Translations under genes and position numbers: made by a program | In this document: piece by piece, positions 54,429 through 63,326 of the stretch | Numbering within the stretch: position 1 is the stretch's first letter | Layout of the letters: the number at the start of each line of letters is the position of its first letter | Assembly: GCF_000169455.1 (NCBI RefSeq) | Contig: NZ_AAYC01000002.1 | Coordinates: 1-64,000 of the forward strand | DNA: 64,000 nucleotides | Direction: 5' to 3' | Source of the DNA: Roseobacter sp. SK209-2-6 | GTDB taxonomy: Bacteria > Pseudomonadota > Alphaproteobacteria > Rhodobacterales > Rhodobacteraceae | Notes under the pieces: model-generated | Database searches by the model: none | What the model saw: the letters and a program-made list of their open reading frames with translations, nothing else | Told to the model about the DNA's origin: nothing

Positions 54429-55451
54429 TTAACCTCTGCGGCGACCGCGACCTCTGCGGCGCTCTGCACCCTCGGCGGCATCCTCTCCGGTGCCATCGCT
54501 GGCAGAGGTGAAGGGGCCCAGGACCTCGACGATTTTCTCAAGGGCCGGGCGCTCGCCGCGGGGACGCGTGTCAAGTGCTTCACGCATGCTGCTCAGATGC
54601 TCAGGCATGGTGCCGCAGCAGCCGCCAATGATCTTGGCGCCGGAATCGCGAGCCATAACCGCATATTCGCCCATCAGTTCAGGGGTGCCGTCATAGTGAA
54701 TATGACCATCCACATATTTGGGGATGCCCGCGTTGCCTTTGGAGATGATCGGGCGCTCGGTGCCTTGGGCGGCAAAACCCAGTACCGTGCGCAGAATGTC
54801 GGAAGCGCCGGTGCCGCAGTTGGCGCCAAATGCCACAGGGGCATTATCGAACTCTTCGACCAATTGAGCGAGGTCGGCAGAGGTCACACCCATCATGGTG
54901 CGCCCGGCGGTGTCAAAGCTCATGGTGCCGCACCAGGTCATATCCGCCAGCTTAAAGGCCTCAGCCGCAGCGCGGAATTCTTCAGGAGCAGAAATAGTCT
55001 CCAGCCAGAGCACATCGGCGCCACCTTCCTTCAGGGCTTCGGCCTGCTCGTGGAACATCTCGACCGCCAGGGCGTGGGTCATGGGGCCAACCGGCTCAAA
55101 GATCTCGCCGGTCGGGCCGACGGAACCGGCAACCGCGATCTTGCGCTCTGATTTGTCCGCCACCTCACGGCCCAGCTCTGCTGCGGCCTGGTTAAGTTCG
55201 CGCACACGTTTCTGAGCATCATGTAGTTTCAGGCGTGCTGCCGTACCACCAAAACTATTGGTCAGAAACAGGTCGCTGCCCGCATCCACAGAGCCCTGAT
55301 AGAGCGCCATGATTTTCTTGGGCTCATCCGTGTTCCAGAGTTCTGGCGCATCGCCGGATTGCAGACCCATCTTGAACAGATTGGTTCCGGTGGCGCCATC
55401 GGCCAACAGCGCGTCTTTCTCTGCCAGAAGAGTTTTGAATGTGTTTGTCAT
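54429..55451 (-). CDS. bmtA: Homocysteine S-methyltransferase family protein (MetH N-terminal type)
   Basis: 340 residues. The (beta/alpha)8 homocysteine-binding domain has the zinc cysteines in FGANCGTG and in GGCCGT, and DGATGTNL near the start. It equals the first module of MetH and is usually called BmtA in this group. With the corrinoid protein it can form a split methionine synthase, or use betaine directly. The last 15 residues are a basic tail (RRRGRGRRRG). A GC-rich tandem repeat lies in its leader. Confidence 0.9.
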   Translation of the reverse strand: MTNTFKTLLAEKDALLADGATGTNLFKMGLQSGDAPELWNTDEPKKIMALYQGSVDAGSDLFLTNSFGGTAARLKLHDAQKRVRELNQAAAELGREVADKSERKIAVAGSVGPTGEIFEPVGPMTHALAVEMFHEQAEALKEGGADVLWLETISAPEEFRAAAEAFKLADMTWCGTMSFDTAGRTMMGVTSADLAQLVEEFDNAPVAFGANCGTGASDILRTVLGFAAQGTERPIISKGNAGIPKYVDGHIHYDGTPELMGEYAVMARDSGAKIIGGCCGTMPEHLSSMREALDTRPRGERPALEKIVEVLGPFTSASDGTGEDAAEGAERRRGRGRRRG

Positions 55452-55493
55452 CTTTGGATCCTGATCAATGCGATGGCAGGCACTAAGCCCACT

Positions 55494-55516
55494 GGCGGGG
55501 CCCAGCGGCGGGGCCC
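55494..55516 (-). repeat. GC-rich direct repeat in the bmtA leader
   Basis: GGCGGGGCCC occurs twice with a 3-base spacer, 43 bp before the start codon. It could affect leader folding. It does not match a SAM riboswitch pattern I know. Confidence 0.5.
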
Positions 55517-55555
55517 GGTGAAAGGGGGGGTGATGCCCAAGTTAAACGTCCTGTG

Positions 55556-57550
55556 TCATGACCTGCCGTTTCGGGCAATCGCAGAATCTTCAACTTCATT
55601 ATGAAACTTGCGCAAATAGCTGTCGGCGTAGTTGGAATAGGAGAGATGCGCCGCAAACTCCTGGTCTTCTTCTGCGGCGCTTTCGGTCCAATCCGCATTC
55701 GGTTCTGTTACGGGCAATGGAGGGGCAGGGCGGTGGACCAGACGGGTCATCTCCGCCAGGGCGGCCAGGACCTCGGGCCAACTTGGTGCGGCGATATATC
55801 GAGCTTCCCAATGTGGCGCAAAACAGGCTTTGAACCGGCGTAACCCAGGGTCCAGGCTTTTGGACCACCGGTGTTCCGGGACAGCAGCAAGGGACAGGCG
55901 CCGGACTCCGTCTTCTGCCGCAGCGGCGATTGCGCTGCGGACCAGGCTATGTCCGGTCCCATCGGGCGCATCAGGTAGGATCCTGACCAGATCGAGACAC
56001 CATTCCTGAGGCGTTTCATGCAGGCTGATAAAGCCAATGATCCGGTCATGTTTCCAGGCGAGGAAGACCCTCTGATGTTGCAGATAGCCTGCCTCGAATT
56101 GGCCCATTGTTGTGCCATAAGCACGACCATGGCGGTCTTGCCACAGCTTGTCGACGCGTTGCATCTGCTCTAGCGGCAACTGCATTGGTGCAGGCAGGAT
56201 GGTCACATCTGCCTTTTGAGTGTGGCGCAATTTGCGTCGGAGCTGCCGGTGACAGGATCCGCTCTCGCTGAACTCCACCGGGTTCAGAATCGCCTCGGAT
56301 GCAATCCGCATTACCGCCCAACCCGATTTGCGAGCCTCTAGAGCGGGTTTCGAGGAAATCTTATAAAAACAAGCAAGTGCATTGCGCTTGCGTGCATAAG
56401 ACTTCATCGGCTGCAGCGTTTCGCCAAGATCACCGGAGATGGGATCAAAGAGGGAGACAGATATCTGGGGGCTGTCTAGCAAAGCCAATTGGTTGAGACC
56501 GAAGGCACGGATATGTCCGCCGTTTTGCCCGATGACAGCTGTTTCAGCCACCGGACGTTGGGTGGGAAGGTCATGCGCAGGACGTTGCTGCGTTCCCAGA
56601 AGGGCCTCTGTCCTGTTCTGAGGGAGCTCTGGGCCTGTCTTTGCATCCGGAGAAGCCTTGCGTGGAAGGAACAACATGGCTGTCGCCAAGAGCGCAGGGA
56701 GCGCATAATAGACCAGTCGGAAGGCCAGAAGGCCAGCCAGAAGCGCGCCGCTATCTGCCACGCTGAGAAGCGACAAGATTGTCAGCTCCAATGGCCCAGT
56801 TCCCCCCGGTGCAGAGGAGAGGATCGCGGCCCCCAAGGCGAGGGTGTAGACCGCCAGCAGGCTCCCGAAGGGAACGGTTGCTCCCTCTGGCAATAAGAGC
56901 CACAGCGCGGTTCCGGCCGCTGCGATGTCCAGAAAGGCCCAGAAGGTCAGCGCAACCATGGCTGCTATGGATGGCCAACGCATTTTGAAGCGCCCAAACC
57001 GCATTTCAGGTTTCAAAAAGCTGAAGGCCGCTGCAATCAAGGAGGCGCTGACAAGAAATGAGCCCAGGGCCACATATAGCGGTGAAGGTGCAAAAACCAG
57101 CATGGAACAGCCGCTGATAAAGATCAGGGCCATCATAAAGGTCAGTCCAACAAGCGCGGTCAATTGCCCCGCGCGCAGCGCCGAAATACCCGGCAAAAGG
57201 CGCCAGCGCGCATAGGCACCGGTAAACAATCCAAAGCCTACGGTCTGTGAAAAGGCAATCGCAGCCATGCCCGCGCGGCGAACTTTGGGGCTATCCTGAC
57301 CGGTTTGCAGGTGCCGGTGCGCGACACCGTCATAGCGCCCGAGCGCCCAGAAACTCACCGCTGTAGCGATCCCAGCGGCGCCCCATCGCCAGGCTTCGAT
57401 ACCGCTCAGGAGGGTGTGCAACTCACTCCAGGTGGGAATTTCTATGCGTGTAAAAAGCGCCCAGAGGCAGAGGCCTGCCATTACAAGAGGGAGGGTGAGT
57501 CGAATGAGACTCAGAGAGGGACGCGCCGTTTGGGGATGGGAAACTGACAT
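55556..57550 (-). CDS. MprF-like membrane protein (flippase + aminoacyl-phosphatidylglycerol synthase type)
   Basis: 664 residues. The N-terminal half has about eight hydrophobic segments of the LPG-flippase type. The C-terminal half (about 340-620) is the DUF2156 GNAT-like catalytic domain (SYARKRNALACFYKIS, RIASEAILNP, FISLHETPQEWCLDLVRILPDAPDGTGHSLV). MprF proteins add lysine or alanine from aminoacyl-tRNA to phosphatidylglycerol and flip the product, raising resistance to cationic peptides and acid. Shorter than classical MprF (about 840 residues), so substrate and activity are inferred. Confidence 0.85.
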   Translation of the reverse strand: MSVSHPQTARPSLSLIRLTLPLVMAGLCLWALFTRIEIPTWSELHTLLSGIEAWRWGAAGIATAVSFWALGRYDGVAHRHLQTGQDSPKVRRAGMAAIAFSQTVGFGLFTGAYARWRLLPGISALRAGQLTALVGLTFMMALIFISGCSMLVFAPSPLYVALGSFLVSASLIAAAFSFLKPEMRFGRFKMRWPSIAAMVALTFWAFLDIAAAGTALWLLLPEGATVPFGSLLAVYTLALGAAILSSAPGGTGPLELTILSLLSVADSGALLAGLLAFRLVYYALPALLATAMLFLPRKASPDAKTGPELPQNRTEALLGTQQRPAHDLPTQRPVAETAVIGQNGGHIRAFGLNQLALLDSPQISVSLFDPISGDLGETLQPMKSYARKRNALACFYKISSKPALEARKSGWAVMRIASEAILNPVEFSESGSCHRQLRRKLRHTQKADVTILPAPMQLPLEQMQRVDKLWQDRHGRAYGTTMGQFEAGYLQHQRVFLAWKHDRIIGFISLHETPQEWCLDLVRILPDAPDGTGHSLVRSAIAAAAEDGVRRLSLAAVPEHRWSKSLDPGLRRFKACFAPHWEARYIAAPSWPEVLAALAEMTRLVHRPAPPLPVTEPNADWTESAAEEDQEFAAHLSYSNYADSYLRKFHNEVEDSAIARNGRS

Positions 57551-57862
57551 TGCGATCCTTGTGCTGGCCGGAGATGGCAGTGCAGATCCAAAAGCTAGCA
57601 GTCGGGGGTTTTCGAGCAGTTAATCGTAAAAACCTCGAGAAGGCATGACTTGCAAATCCCTGAATGGCGGGCGTTCTAAAAAAGTGAATAAAAATAATGT
57701 GTAAGAAGTTTTTCCTGCAGGGAGGATCAGGTCAGTTTTCCAGCTTTTGTCTAAAACAGGAATGACTTTTTCCTGCACAAAGAGGCAATTGCCCTTGCCT
57801 GCGCATCCAGCCCGCAGCGGATCGGCTGCGGGGCGGCGCGGCGACTTCCTGGATCTGCTTGC
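57551..57862. other. 312-bp gene-free stretch
   Basis: Contains the MprF-like promoter region and, at 57811-57832, a hairpin (CCCGCAGC with GCTGCGGG) just after the zeta-inhibitor stop. TTTTTCCTGCA occurs twice (around 57710 and 57767). No gene is seen. Confidence 0.5.
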
Positions 57863-58177
57863 CTAGGCTTCTTCCAGGAGTTGTGCCTGGGCGAGGGCCA
57901 TCATCTCATTGCGCTTGGCTGCGATCATTTCCGGGCTGGCGCGATGGCCGAGGTCTGCGGCGATTTTACGGATCACATCCGCATGCCCGCTTTCCTCCAG
58001 ATCGGCGGCGATCACAGTCGCGGCATAGGCCTCAGCGTCACGCCCCTTGTGACCCAGCAAATCCGCTGCCCAAATGCCCAACAGACGATTGCAGCGAGCT
58101 TCGGCTTTGAAACGCAGTTCTGCGTCATGGACGAATTTGGCTTCAAAGGCCTGTTCGCGGTCGTCAAAAGTGGTCAT
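57863..58177 (-). CDS. ATPase inhibitor subunit zeta (DUF1476)
   Basis: 104 residues ([23 protein letters not shown]...) from ATG 58177, preceded by GGGAGAGAG. This is the DUF1476 family, shown in Paracoccus denitrificans to be the zeta subunit that blocks rotation of the F1Fo-ATP synthase through its N-terminal inhibitory helix. Entirely helical, normal length. Divergent from purC. Annotations that begin at 58309 would add 44 spurious residues. Confidence 0.9.
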   Translation of the reverse strand: MTTFDDREQAFEAKFVHDAELRFKAEARCNRLLGIWAADLLGHKGRDAEAYAATVIAADLEESGHADVIRKIAADLGHRASPEMIAAKRNEMMALAQAQLLEEA

Positions 58178-58392
58178 ACTCTCTCTCCCCGTTACTAAAT
58201 CCACACTATAAATATGGGGGTCTTTGGCTGTTTCGACAAGAGAACTGTAGCGAAATGCCGGTTCTGTTCCGATACTTGGGCAGTTGTGGAAGCGCTTTGC
58301 GCGAAGCAAGCTTGCAGCAAATGACCCCTTGCACTATGAGAGCGGCAAGAAACCGGGCCGGGATTCCTGGCCTTCACCTCGAAAGGCTCCCC

Positions 58393-59154
58393 ATGTCACG
58401 TCGCAAAAAAATCTACGAAGGCAAAGCCAAGACCCTTTATGAAGGTCCAGAGCCGGGCACCATTGTGCAGTACTTCAAGGATGATGCCACGGCCTTTAAT
58501 GCGGAAAAGAAGGACGTGATCGACGGCAAGGGTGTGTTGAACAACATCCTGAGCGAGTTTTTCATGCAGGGGCTTGGCCAGATCGGTGTGCCGACCCATT
58601 TCCTCAAGCGTTTGAACATGCGTGAGCAGCTGGTGCGCAGCTGTGAAATTGTGCCGCTGGAAGTGATCGTGCGTAACTATGCAGCCGGTTCTATGTCCAA
58701 ACGCCTTGGCATCGAAGAGGGCACACAACTGCCGCGCCCCATCGTGGAATATTGCTACAAGGATGACGCCCTGGGTGACCCGCTGGTCACCGAAGAGCAT
58801 ATCGCCGCCTTTGGCTGGGCCAGCCAGCAGGATATGGACGACATTCTGAGCTTGGCGCTACGGGTCAATGACTTTTTGTCCGGCGTGATGCTGGCAGTTG
58901 GCATTCGCCTGGTGGATTTCAAAATCGAGATCGGCCGCATCTACGATGGTGATTTCCAGCGCCTTGTCGTCGCCGATGAGATCAGCCCCGACAGCTGCCG
59001 TCTGTGGGATATCGAAAGCGGTGAGAAGCTCGACAAAGACGTATTCCGTCGCGATCTGGGAAGCTTGACCGATGCCTATTCCGAAGTGGCGCGGCGCTTG
59101 GGCGTTCTGCCCAACAATCCGCCCAGCCCCAGCAAGCCAACGCTGGTGAACTGA
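58393..59154 (+). CDS. purC: SAICAR synthetase
   Basis: 253 residues; joins CAIR and aspartate with ATP. Motifs: [14 protein letters not shown] at the N-terminus, [23 protein letters not shown] and [15 protein letters not shown] 58393 fits the family's usual N-terminus ([13 protein letters not shown]). First of a purCSQ group. Confidence 0.97.
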   Translation: MSRRKKIYEGKAKTLYEGPEPGTIVQYFKDDATAFNAEKKDVIDGKGVLNNILSEFFMQGLGQIGVPTHFLKRLNMREQLVRSCEIVPLEVIVRNYAAGSMSKRLGIEEGTQLPRPIVEYCYKDDALGDPLVTEEHIAAFGWASQQDMDDILSLALRVNDFLSGVMLAVGIRLVDFKIEIGRIYDGDFQRLVVADEISPDSCRLWDIESGEKLDKDVFRRDLGSLTDAYSEVARRLGVLPNNPPSPSKPTLVN

Positions 59155-59171
59155 GACCGGACGTAAAACAC

Positions 59172-59203
59172 GCCCGCCCCGTGGGGCGGGCTTCACTTTT
59201 TCT
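59172..59203 (+). terminator. Terminator-like hairpin between purC and purS
   Basis: GCCCGCCCC and GGGGCGGGC with a 2-base loop, then TTCACTTTTT. Likely a partial terminator or attenuator inside the pur group, since purS follows 50 bp later on the same strand. Confidence 0.75.
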
Positions 59204-59254
59204 GCAAAGGGCGCCGCTACCCGGTGCCCGCCATCGAACCTGAGGGAAAATACG

Positions 59255-59485
59255 ATGAAAGCGCGTGTGCATGTCATGCTGAAAAACGGGGTTCTGGATC
59301 CACAGGGTGAGGCCGTGCGCCACGCGCTTGGGGCTCTGGGCTTTGACAAGGTCGAAGGCGTGCGTCAGGGCAAGGTGATTGACCTGGAGCTGGCAGAAGG
59401 AGCCACCGAAGCCGATGTCACCGAGATGTGTGAGAAGCTTCTGGCCAATACCGTCATCGAATCCTACAGCATCGAGCTGCAGTGA
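59255..59485 (+). CDS. purS: Phosphoribosylformylglycinamidine synthase subunit PurS
   Basis: 76 residues ([21 protein letters not shown]...[18 protein letters not shown]). Small subunit that bridges PurL and PurQ and channels ammonia. Stop overlaps the purQ start (TGATG). No purL follows in this window, so the large subunit is encoded elsewhere. Confidence 0.96.
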   Translation: MKARVHVMLKNGVLDPQGEAVRHALGALGFDKVEGVRQGKVIDLELAEGATEADVTEMCEKLLANTVIESYSIELQ

Positions 59486-60153
59486 TGAAGGCGGCGGTAG
59501 TAGTCTTTCCGGGTTCAAACTGCGACCGCGATCTGGCGGTGGCTTTTGAACAGGCCGGCTTTGATGTCTCGATGGTATGGCACAAGGACAGCGCGCTGCC
59601 CGAAGGTGTCGATATTGTTGGTGTGCCTGGCGGTTTCTCTTACGGTGATTACCTGCGCTGCGGCGCCATCGCGGCGCAATCCCCGATCTGCAAGGCGGTC
59701 GTCGCCCATGCGGAACGCGGTGGATATGCACTGGGTGTCTGCAACGGTTTCCAGATCCTGACAGAAACCGGCGTTCTGCCCGGAGCGCTCCTGCGCAATG
59801 CGGGCCTCAAATATATCTGCCGCACCGTGGATCTGAAGGTCGCAACCTCGGATAGCGTCTTTACCCAAGGCTACAATGCAGGCGATGTGATCGGCATTCC
59901 GATTGCGCATCACGATGGCAATTACTTTGCCGATGCAGAGACCGTAGCGGCGCTGAAGGATCAGGACCGGGTGGCCTTCACCTATGAGGCCAATCCCAAT
60001 GGCTCCGTTGATGACATCGCGGGTATTCTGTCGGAAAACCGTAGGGTTCTGGGCATGATGCCGCATCCGGAGCGCGCTTCGGACGAGGGCCATGGCGGCA
60101 CCGATGGAACGGCTATGTTCCGCGCATTGGCAGGCCTTGTCGCTACAGCGTGA
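59485..60153 (+). CDS. purQ: Phosphoribosylformylglycinamidine synthase, glutaminase subunit PurQ
   Basis: 222 residues from ATG 59485 (GTG one codon earlier also possible). Class I glutamine amidotransferase with nucleophile Cys in [10 protein letters not shown] and the His/Glu of MMPHPERA. Supplies ammonia to PurL. Followed by the DctB-like kinase 36 bp later, but that gene is functionally unrelated. Confidence 0.96.
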   Translation: MKAAVVVFPGSNCDRDLAVAFEQAGFDVSMVWHKDSALPEGVDIVGVPGGFSYGDYLRCGAIAAQSPICKAVVAHAERGGYALGVCNGFQILTETGVLPGALLRNAGLKYICRTVDLKVATSDSVFTQGYNAGDVIGIPIAHHDGNYFADAETVAALKDQDRVAFTYEANPNGSVDDIAGILSENRRVLGMMPHPERASDEGHGGTDGTAMFRALAGLVATA

Positions 60154-60189
60154 CTTGAGGTCCTGCGGCGGCAGGAATAGGTTTACCCT

Positions 60190-61962
60190 ATGAGCACGCC
60201 GCAGGATACATTCGCGAGAGAAAGTAAGTCCCAAGGCTCGGGTACTGTTCCATGGCAGGCCCGGTTGGCGCTTGTCCTGTTCATGGCCATTGCTGCGGTC
60301 ACCATATGGGTGACAAATCAGCAGCTTACCCACCGCTTTACAGATAGCACCCGCAACCGCGGTGAGCTGCGTCTGGCGCTTTACTCTGGAAATCTTGTCA
60401 GCGAGTTGCGTCGCCACGCCATTGTGCCCGACCTTCTGGCCCGGGATCAGAGCCTGATTTCCGCCCTGCAGAGCCAGGATTTTTCCCTCTCCACCCAGCG
60501 CCTGATCTCCTTTGTCGATGAGATTGACGCCGCCTCGATCATGTTGATTGCCAATGATGGACGCGTTGTGGCCGCGACCAATCGCAATCGCCTGGGCGAA
60601 AACCACCGGAATGCAAACTACTTTGTTGATGCGGCGCGTTCCAAGACAACTGTTTTCTCGGCGATGAAGCGTGAAGTCGGTGGCTTTCGCTTTACCTATT
60701 CGCGCCGGGTTGTGGATACCTCTGGCTTGCTCGGGGTGATCATGATCGAAGTGGATCTGCACCGCTTTGAACGGGCCTGGGCGGGGATCTCGGATGCGGT
60801 CATGGTGACCGACAGCACTGGTAATATCGTTCTGGCCACAGAGGCGCGTTGGCGCGGTCTGACCGAGAGCGAGGCGCTGCAGGTCCAGACGCCCGAGGGG
60901 GCAATTCAACGCGCCATCCGTGCCACCGCCGATTGGAGCGCACTGCCGCCTGATGCCTACCTCTTGGGGGAGGCAGTCATGCGGCTGGAAACGCGGGTGC
61001 CTTTCCGGGGCTGGCGGATGACCTCTTTCACCACCTATGCCTCAATCCGGGAAAAGGTGAATGCAGTTCTGGCGCTGGAGATCATGGGATTCGCCATTCT
61101 TCTGGCGCTGGCTTTCTATGCACTGAACCGCAAGACCGCGCTGCGGATGGCCTTGTTCCAGCGGGAGTCGGCGGAGCTTCGCGTATTGAACGCGCGCCTC
61201 CAGCGGGAAATTGCCGAGCGGGAGCGCATGCAAAAGAACCTTGCCGTGGCGGAACAAAGCTTGGCGCAGAGCTCTAAACTCGCCGCTTTGGGAGAGATGT
61301 CAGCCGCGGTCAGCCACGAGCTGAACCAGCCCCTGGCGGCGATGAAAACCTATCTGGCCGGGGCGCGGCTTTTGCTCAACCGCAACCGCCCGGATGAGGC
61401 GCTGGCCTCCTTTGGCCGGATTGATGATCTGATTGAGCGCATGGGCGCCATTACCCGCCAGCTCAAGTCCTACGCTCGCAAGGGGGGCGATGCCTTTAGC
61501 CCTGTAAACTTGGGCGATGCGCTGGCCTCGAGCCTGTCGATGATGGAGCCCCAGCTGCGCCAGCGCCATGTCACGATCACCCGGATCCTTCCCGAGGAAC
61601 CGGTCTATGTGATGGCGGATCGCATGCGTCTGGAGCAGGTCATGGTGAACCTCTTGCGCAATGCGTTGGATGCCACCAAATCCGTGGATGACCCAGAGGT
61701 AGAGATCCTTCTGGCAGCAGGTGAAACCGCGACCCTCACGGTGCGTGACAATGGCATCGGGATTGAGGATTTTGGTAGTCTTTTTGACCCTTTCTACACC
61801 ACCAAACAGGCGGGCGAAGGGGTCGGGCTAGGGCTTGCCATCTCCTCCGGGATCGTGAACGACCTAGGGGGAAGGCTCTCGGCCCGCAATGGGCAGAACG
61901 GTGGAGCCGTATTTGAAATGCAATTGCCCATCCTAGTGGATGGGGTTGAGGCTGCCGAGTAG
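60190..61962 (+). CDS. dctB: Sensor histidine kinase, DctB type
   Basis: 590 residues: membrane segment about 24-43, a long periplasmic double-PDC/Cache region (to about 285), second membrane segment about 292-312, coiled coil, then a kinase core with SHELNQPLAAMKTYL (phosphoacceptor), NLLRNALDA, DNGIGI and GEGVGLGLAISSGI. This is the C4-dicarboxylate sensor architecture. The next gene is its response regulator. No dctPQM/dctA transporter is within the window. The signal molecule is inferred from the family. Confidence 0.92.
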   Translation: MSTPQDTFARESKSQGSGTVPWQARLALVLFMAIAAVTIWVTNQQLTHRFTDSTRNRGELRLALYSGNLVSELRRHAIVPDLLARDQSLISALQSQDFSLSTQRLISFVDEIDAASIMLIANDGRVVAATNRNRLGENHRNANYFVDAARSKTTVFSAMKREVGGFRFTYSRRVVDTSGLLGVIMIEVDLHRFERAWAGISDAVMVTDSTGNIVLATEARWRGLTESEALQVQTPEGAIQRAIRATADWSALPPDAYLLGEAVMRLETRVPFRGWRMTSFTTYASIREKVNAVLALEIMGFAILLALAFYALNRKTALRMALFQRESAELRVLNARLQREIAERERMQKNLAVAEQSLAQSSKLAALGEMSAAVSHELNQPLAAMKTYLAGARLLLNRNRPDEALASFGRIDDLIERMGAITRQLKSYARKGGDAFSPVNLGDALASSLSMMEPQLRQRHVTITRILPEEPVYVMADRMRLEQVMVNLLRNALDATKSVDDPEVEILLAAGETATLTVRDNGIGIEDFGSLFDPFYTTKQAGEGVGLGLAISSGIVNDLGGRLSARNGQNGGAVFEMQLPILVDGVEAAE

Positions 61963-61988
61963 GCGGCGAGACTATGGAGGGGACGCGA

Positions 61989-63326
61989 ATGGCACAGGCC
62001 ATGAAAATCGCGATCGTCGATGATGAACAGGACATGCGGCAATCGATCAGCCAATGGCTGGCGCTGTCGGGGTACGACACCGAAACCTTTGCCAGCGCCG
62101 AGGAAGCGCTGAAGGTTCTGGGGCCGGATTATCCGGGCATTGTCATCTCGGATATCAAGATGCCGGGCATGGATGGCATGCAGTTCCTGAAAAAGCTGAT
62201 GGGATCCGACTCGGCGCTGCCGGTGATTATGATCACCGGCCATGGCGATGTCCCCATGGCAGTAGAGGCCATGCGGGTCGGGGCTTTTGACTTTCTGGAA
62301 AAGCCTTTTAACCCAGATCGCATGTCCGAGCTGGCCAAACGGGCTACCGGCTCGCGTCGCCTAACTTTGGATAACCGGGCCCTGCGCCGGGAACTCTCGG
62401 ATGGCGGTCAAATCATGAAGAAACTCATCGGTCTCAGCCCGGTGATGGACCGTCTGCGTGAGGATATTCTCGATCTGGGTCAGGCCGACGGCCATGTTCT
62501 GATCGATGGGGAGACCGGCACGGGGAAAACCCTGGTGGCCCATGCGCTGCATGCGGTTGGTAGCCGGGCAGGTAAGAAATTTGTGCTGATCTCCTGTGCG
62601 GCCCTAGAAGAAGAGGCCCTGTCCAAACGGCTCTTTGGCCCGATGCAGCCCGAAGACAGCCTGCTGCCTGCTTTGGAAGAAGCCCGTGGCGGCACCCTGG
62701 TGCTGGAAGGGATTGAAGCCCTCAGCGAGGCGCTGCAGGCCAAGCTGCTAAGCGCGATCAATGAACAGGGTACGCCGGGGGAGACCCGGATCATCGCCAT
62801 TTCCAACCTGCAGGAAGCGGGGAAAACCAGCGAGGACGTGCTGCGTTCAGATCTGTTCTACCGGCTTGCAGCCCTGCGGATCACGGTGCCGCCCCTGCGA
62901 CAGCGCGGTGAGGATATCCTGACGCTCTTTACCCGGCTCTGCGAACAATTTGCCGAGGAATACGGCTGTGAGGCACCGCAAGTCTCTGCTCAGGAAGCCG
63001 CACAGCTCTTACAGGCGCCTTGGCCGGGCAACGTGCGTCAGCTGATCAATATCGCCGAGCGCGCGGTTTTGCAGGCGCGCCGCGGGTCGGGAACCATTGC
63101 CTCACTTCTGATGTCGGATCATGAGGAGATGCAGCCGGTGATGACCACCGAGGGCAAGCCGCTGAAAGAATATGTCGAAGCCTTTGAGCGCATGTTGATC
63201 GACAACACCATGCGTCGCCACAAAGGGTCGATCGCAAGCGTGATGGAAGAGCTCTGCCTGCCGCGCCGAACGCTCAATGAGAAGATGGCAAAATACGCCT
63301 TGCAGCGGTCCGACTATCTGGTCTGA
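61989..63326 (+). CDS. dctD: DctD-like response regulator with degenerate AAA+ domain
   Basis: 445 residues from ATG 61989 (GGAGGGG upstream). Receiver domain intact: Asp11-Asp12, phospho-Asp55 (ISDIKMPGMDG), Thr83, Lys105. The AAA+ domain keeps Walker A GETGTGKT (174-181) and the RSDLFYRL arginine region. The GAFTGA loop of sigma-54 activators is missing: between RLFG and GGTL there are about 5 fewer residues. Walker B reads TLVLEGI in place of TLFLDEI. A Fis-type HTH ends the protein. Probably a DNA-binding regulator that does not activate sigma-54 polymerase. Confidence 0.9.
   Translation: MAQAMKIAIVDDEQDMRQSISQWLALSGYDTETFASAEEALKVLGPDYPGIVISDIKMPGMDGMQFLKKLMGSDSALPVIMITGHGDVPMAVEAMRVGAFDFLEKPFNPDRMSELAKRATGSRRLTLDNRALRRELSDGGQIMKKLIGLSPVMDRLREDILDLGQADGHVLIDGETGTGKTLVAHALHAVGSRAGKKFVLISCAALEEEALSKRLFGPMQPEDSLLPALEEARGGTLVLEGIEALSEALQAKLLSAINEQGTPGETRIIAISNLQEAGKTSEDVLRSDLFYRLAALRITVPPLRQRGEDILTLFTRLCEQFAEEYGCEAPQVSAQEAAQLLQAPWPGNVRQLINIAERAVLQARRGSGTIASLLMSDHEEMQPVMTTEGKPLKEYVEAFERMLIDNTMRRHKGSIASVMEELCLPRRTLNEKMAKYALQRSDYLV

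Noticed and set aside
55452-55555. SAM-II or SAM/SAH riboswitch in front of bmtA.
   Set aside because: The conserved riboswitch cores I know are absent; only GC-rich repeats are seen.
59515-60909. A 464-codon minus-strand open frame across purQ and dctB.
   Set aside because: Antisense to two clear genes and biased in composition; no domain.
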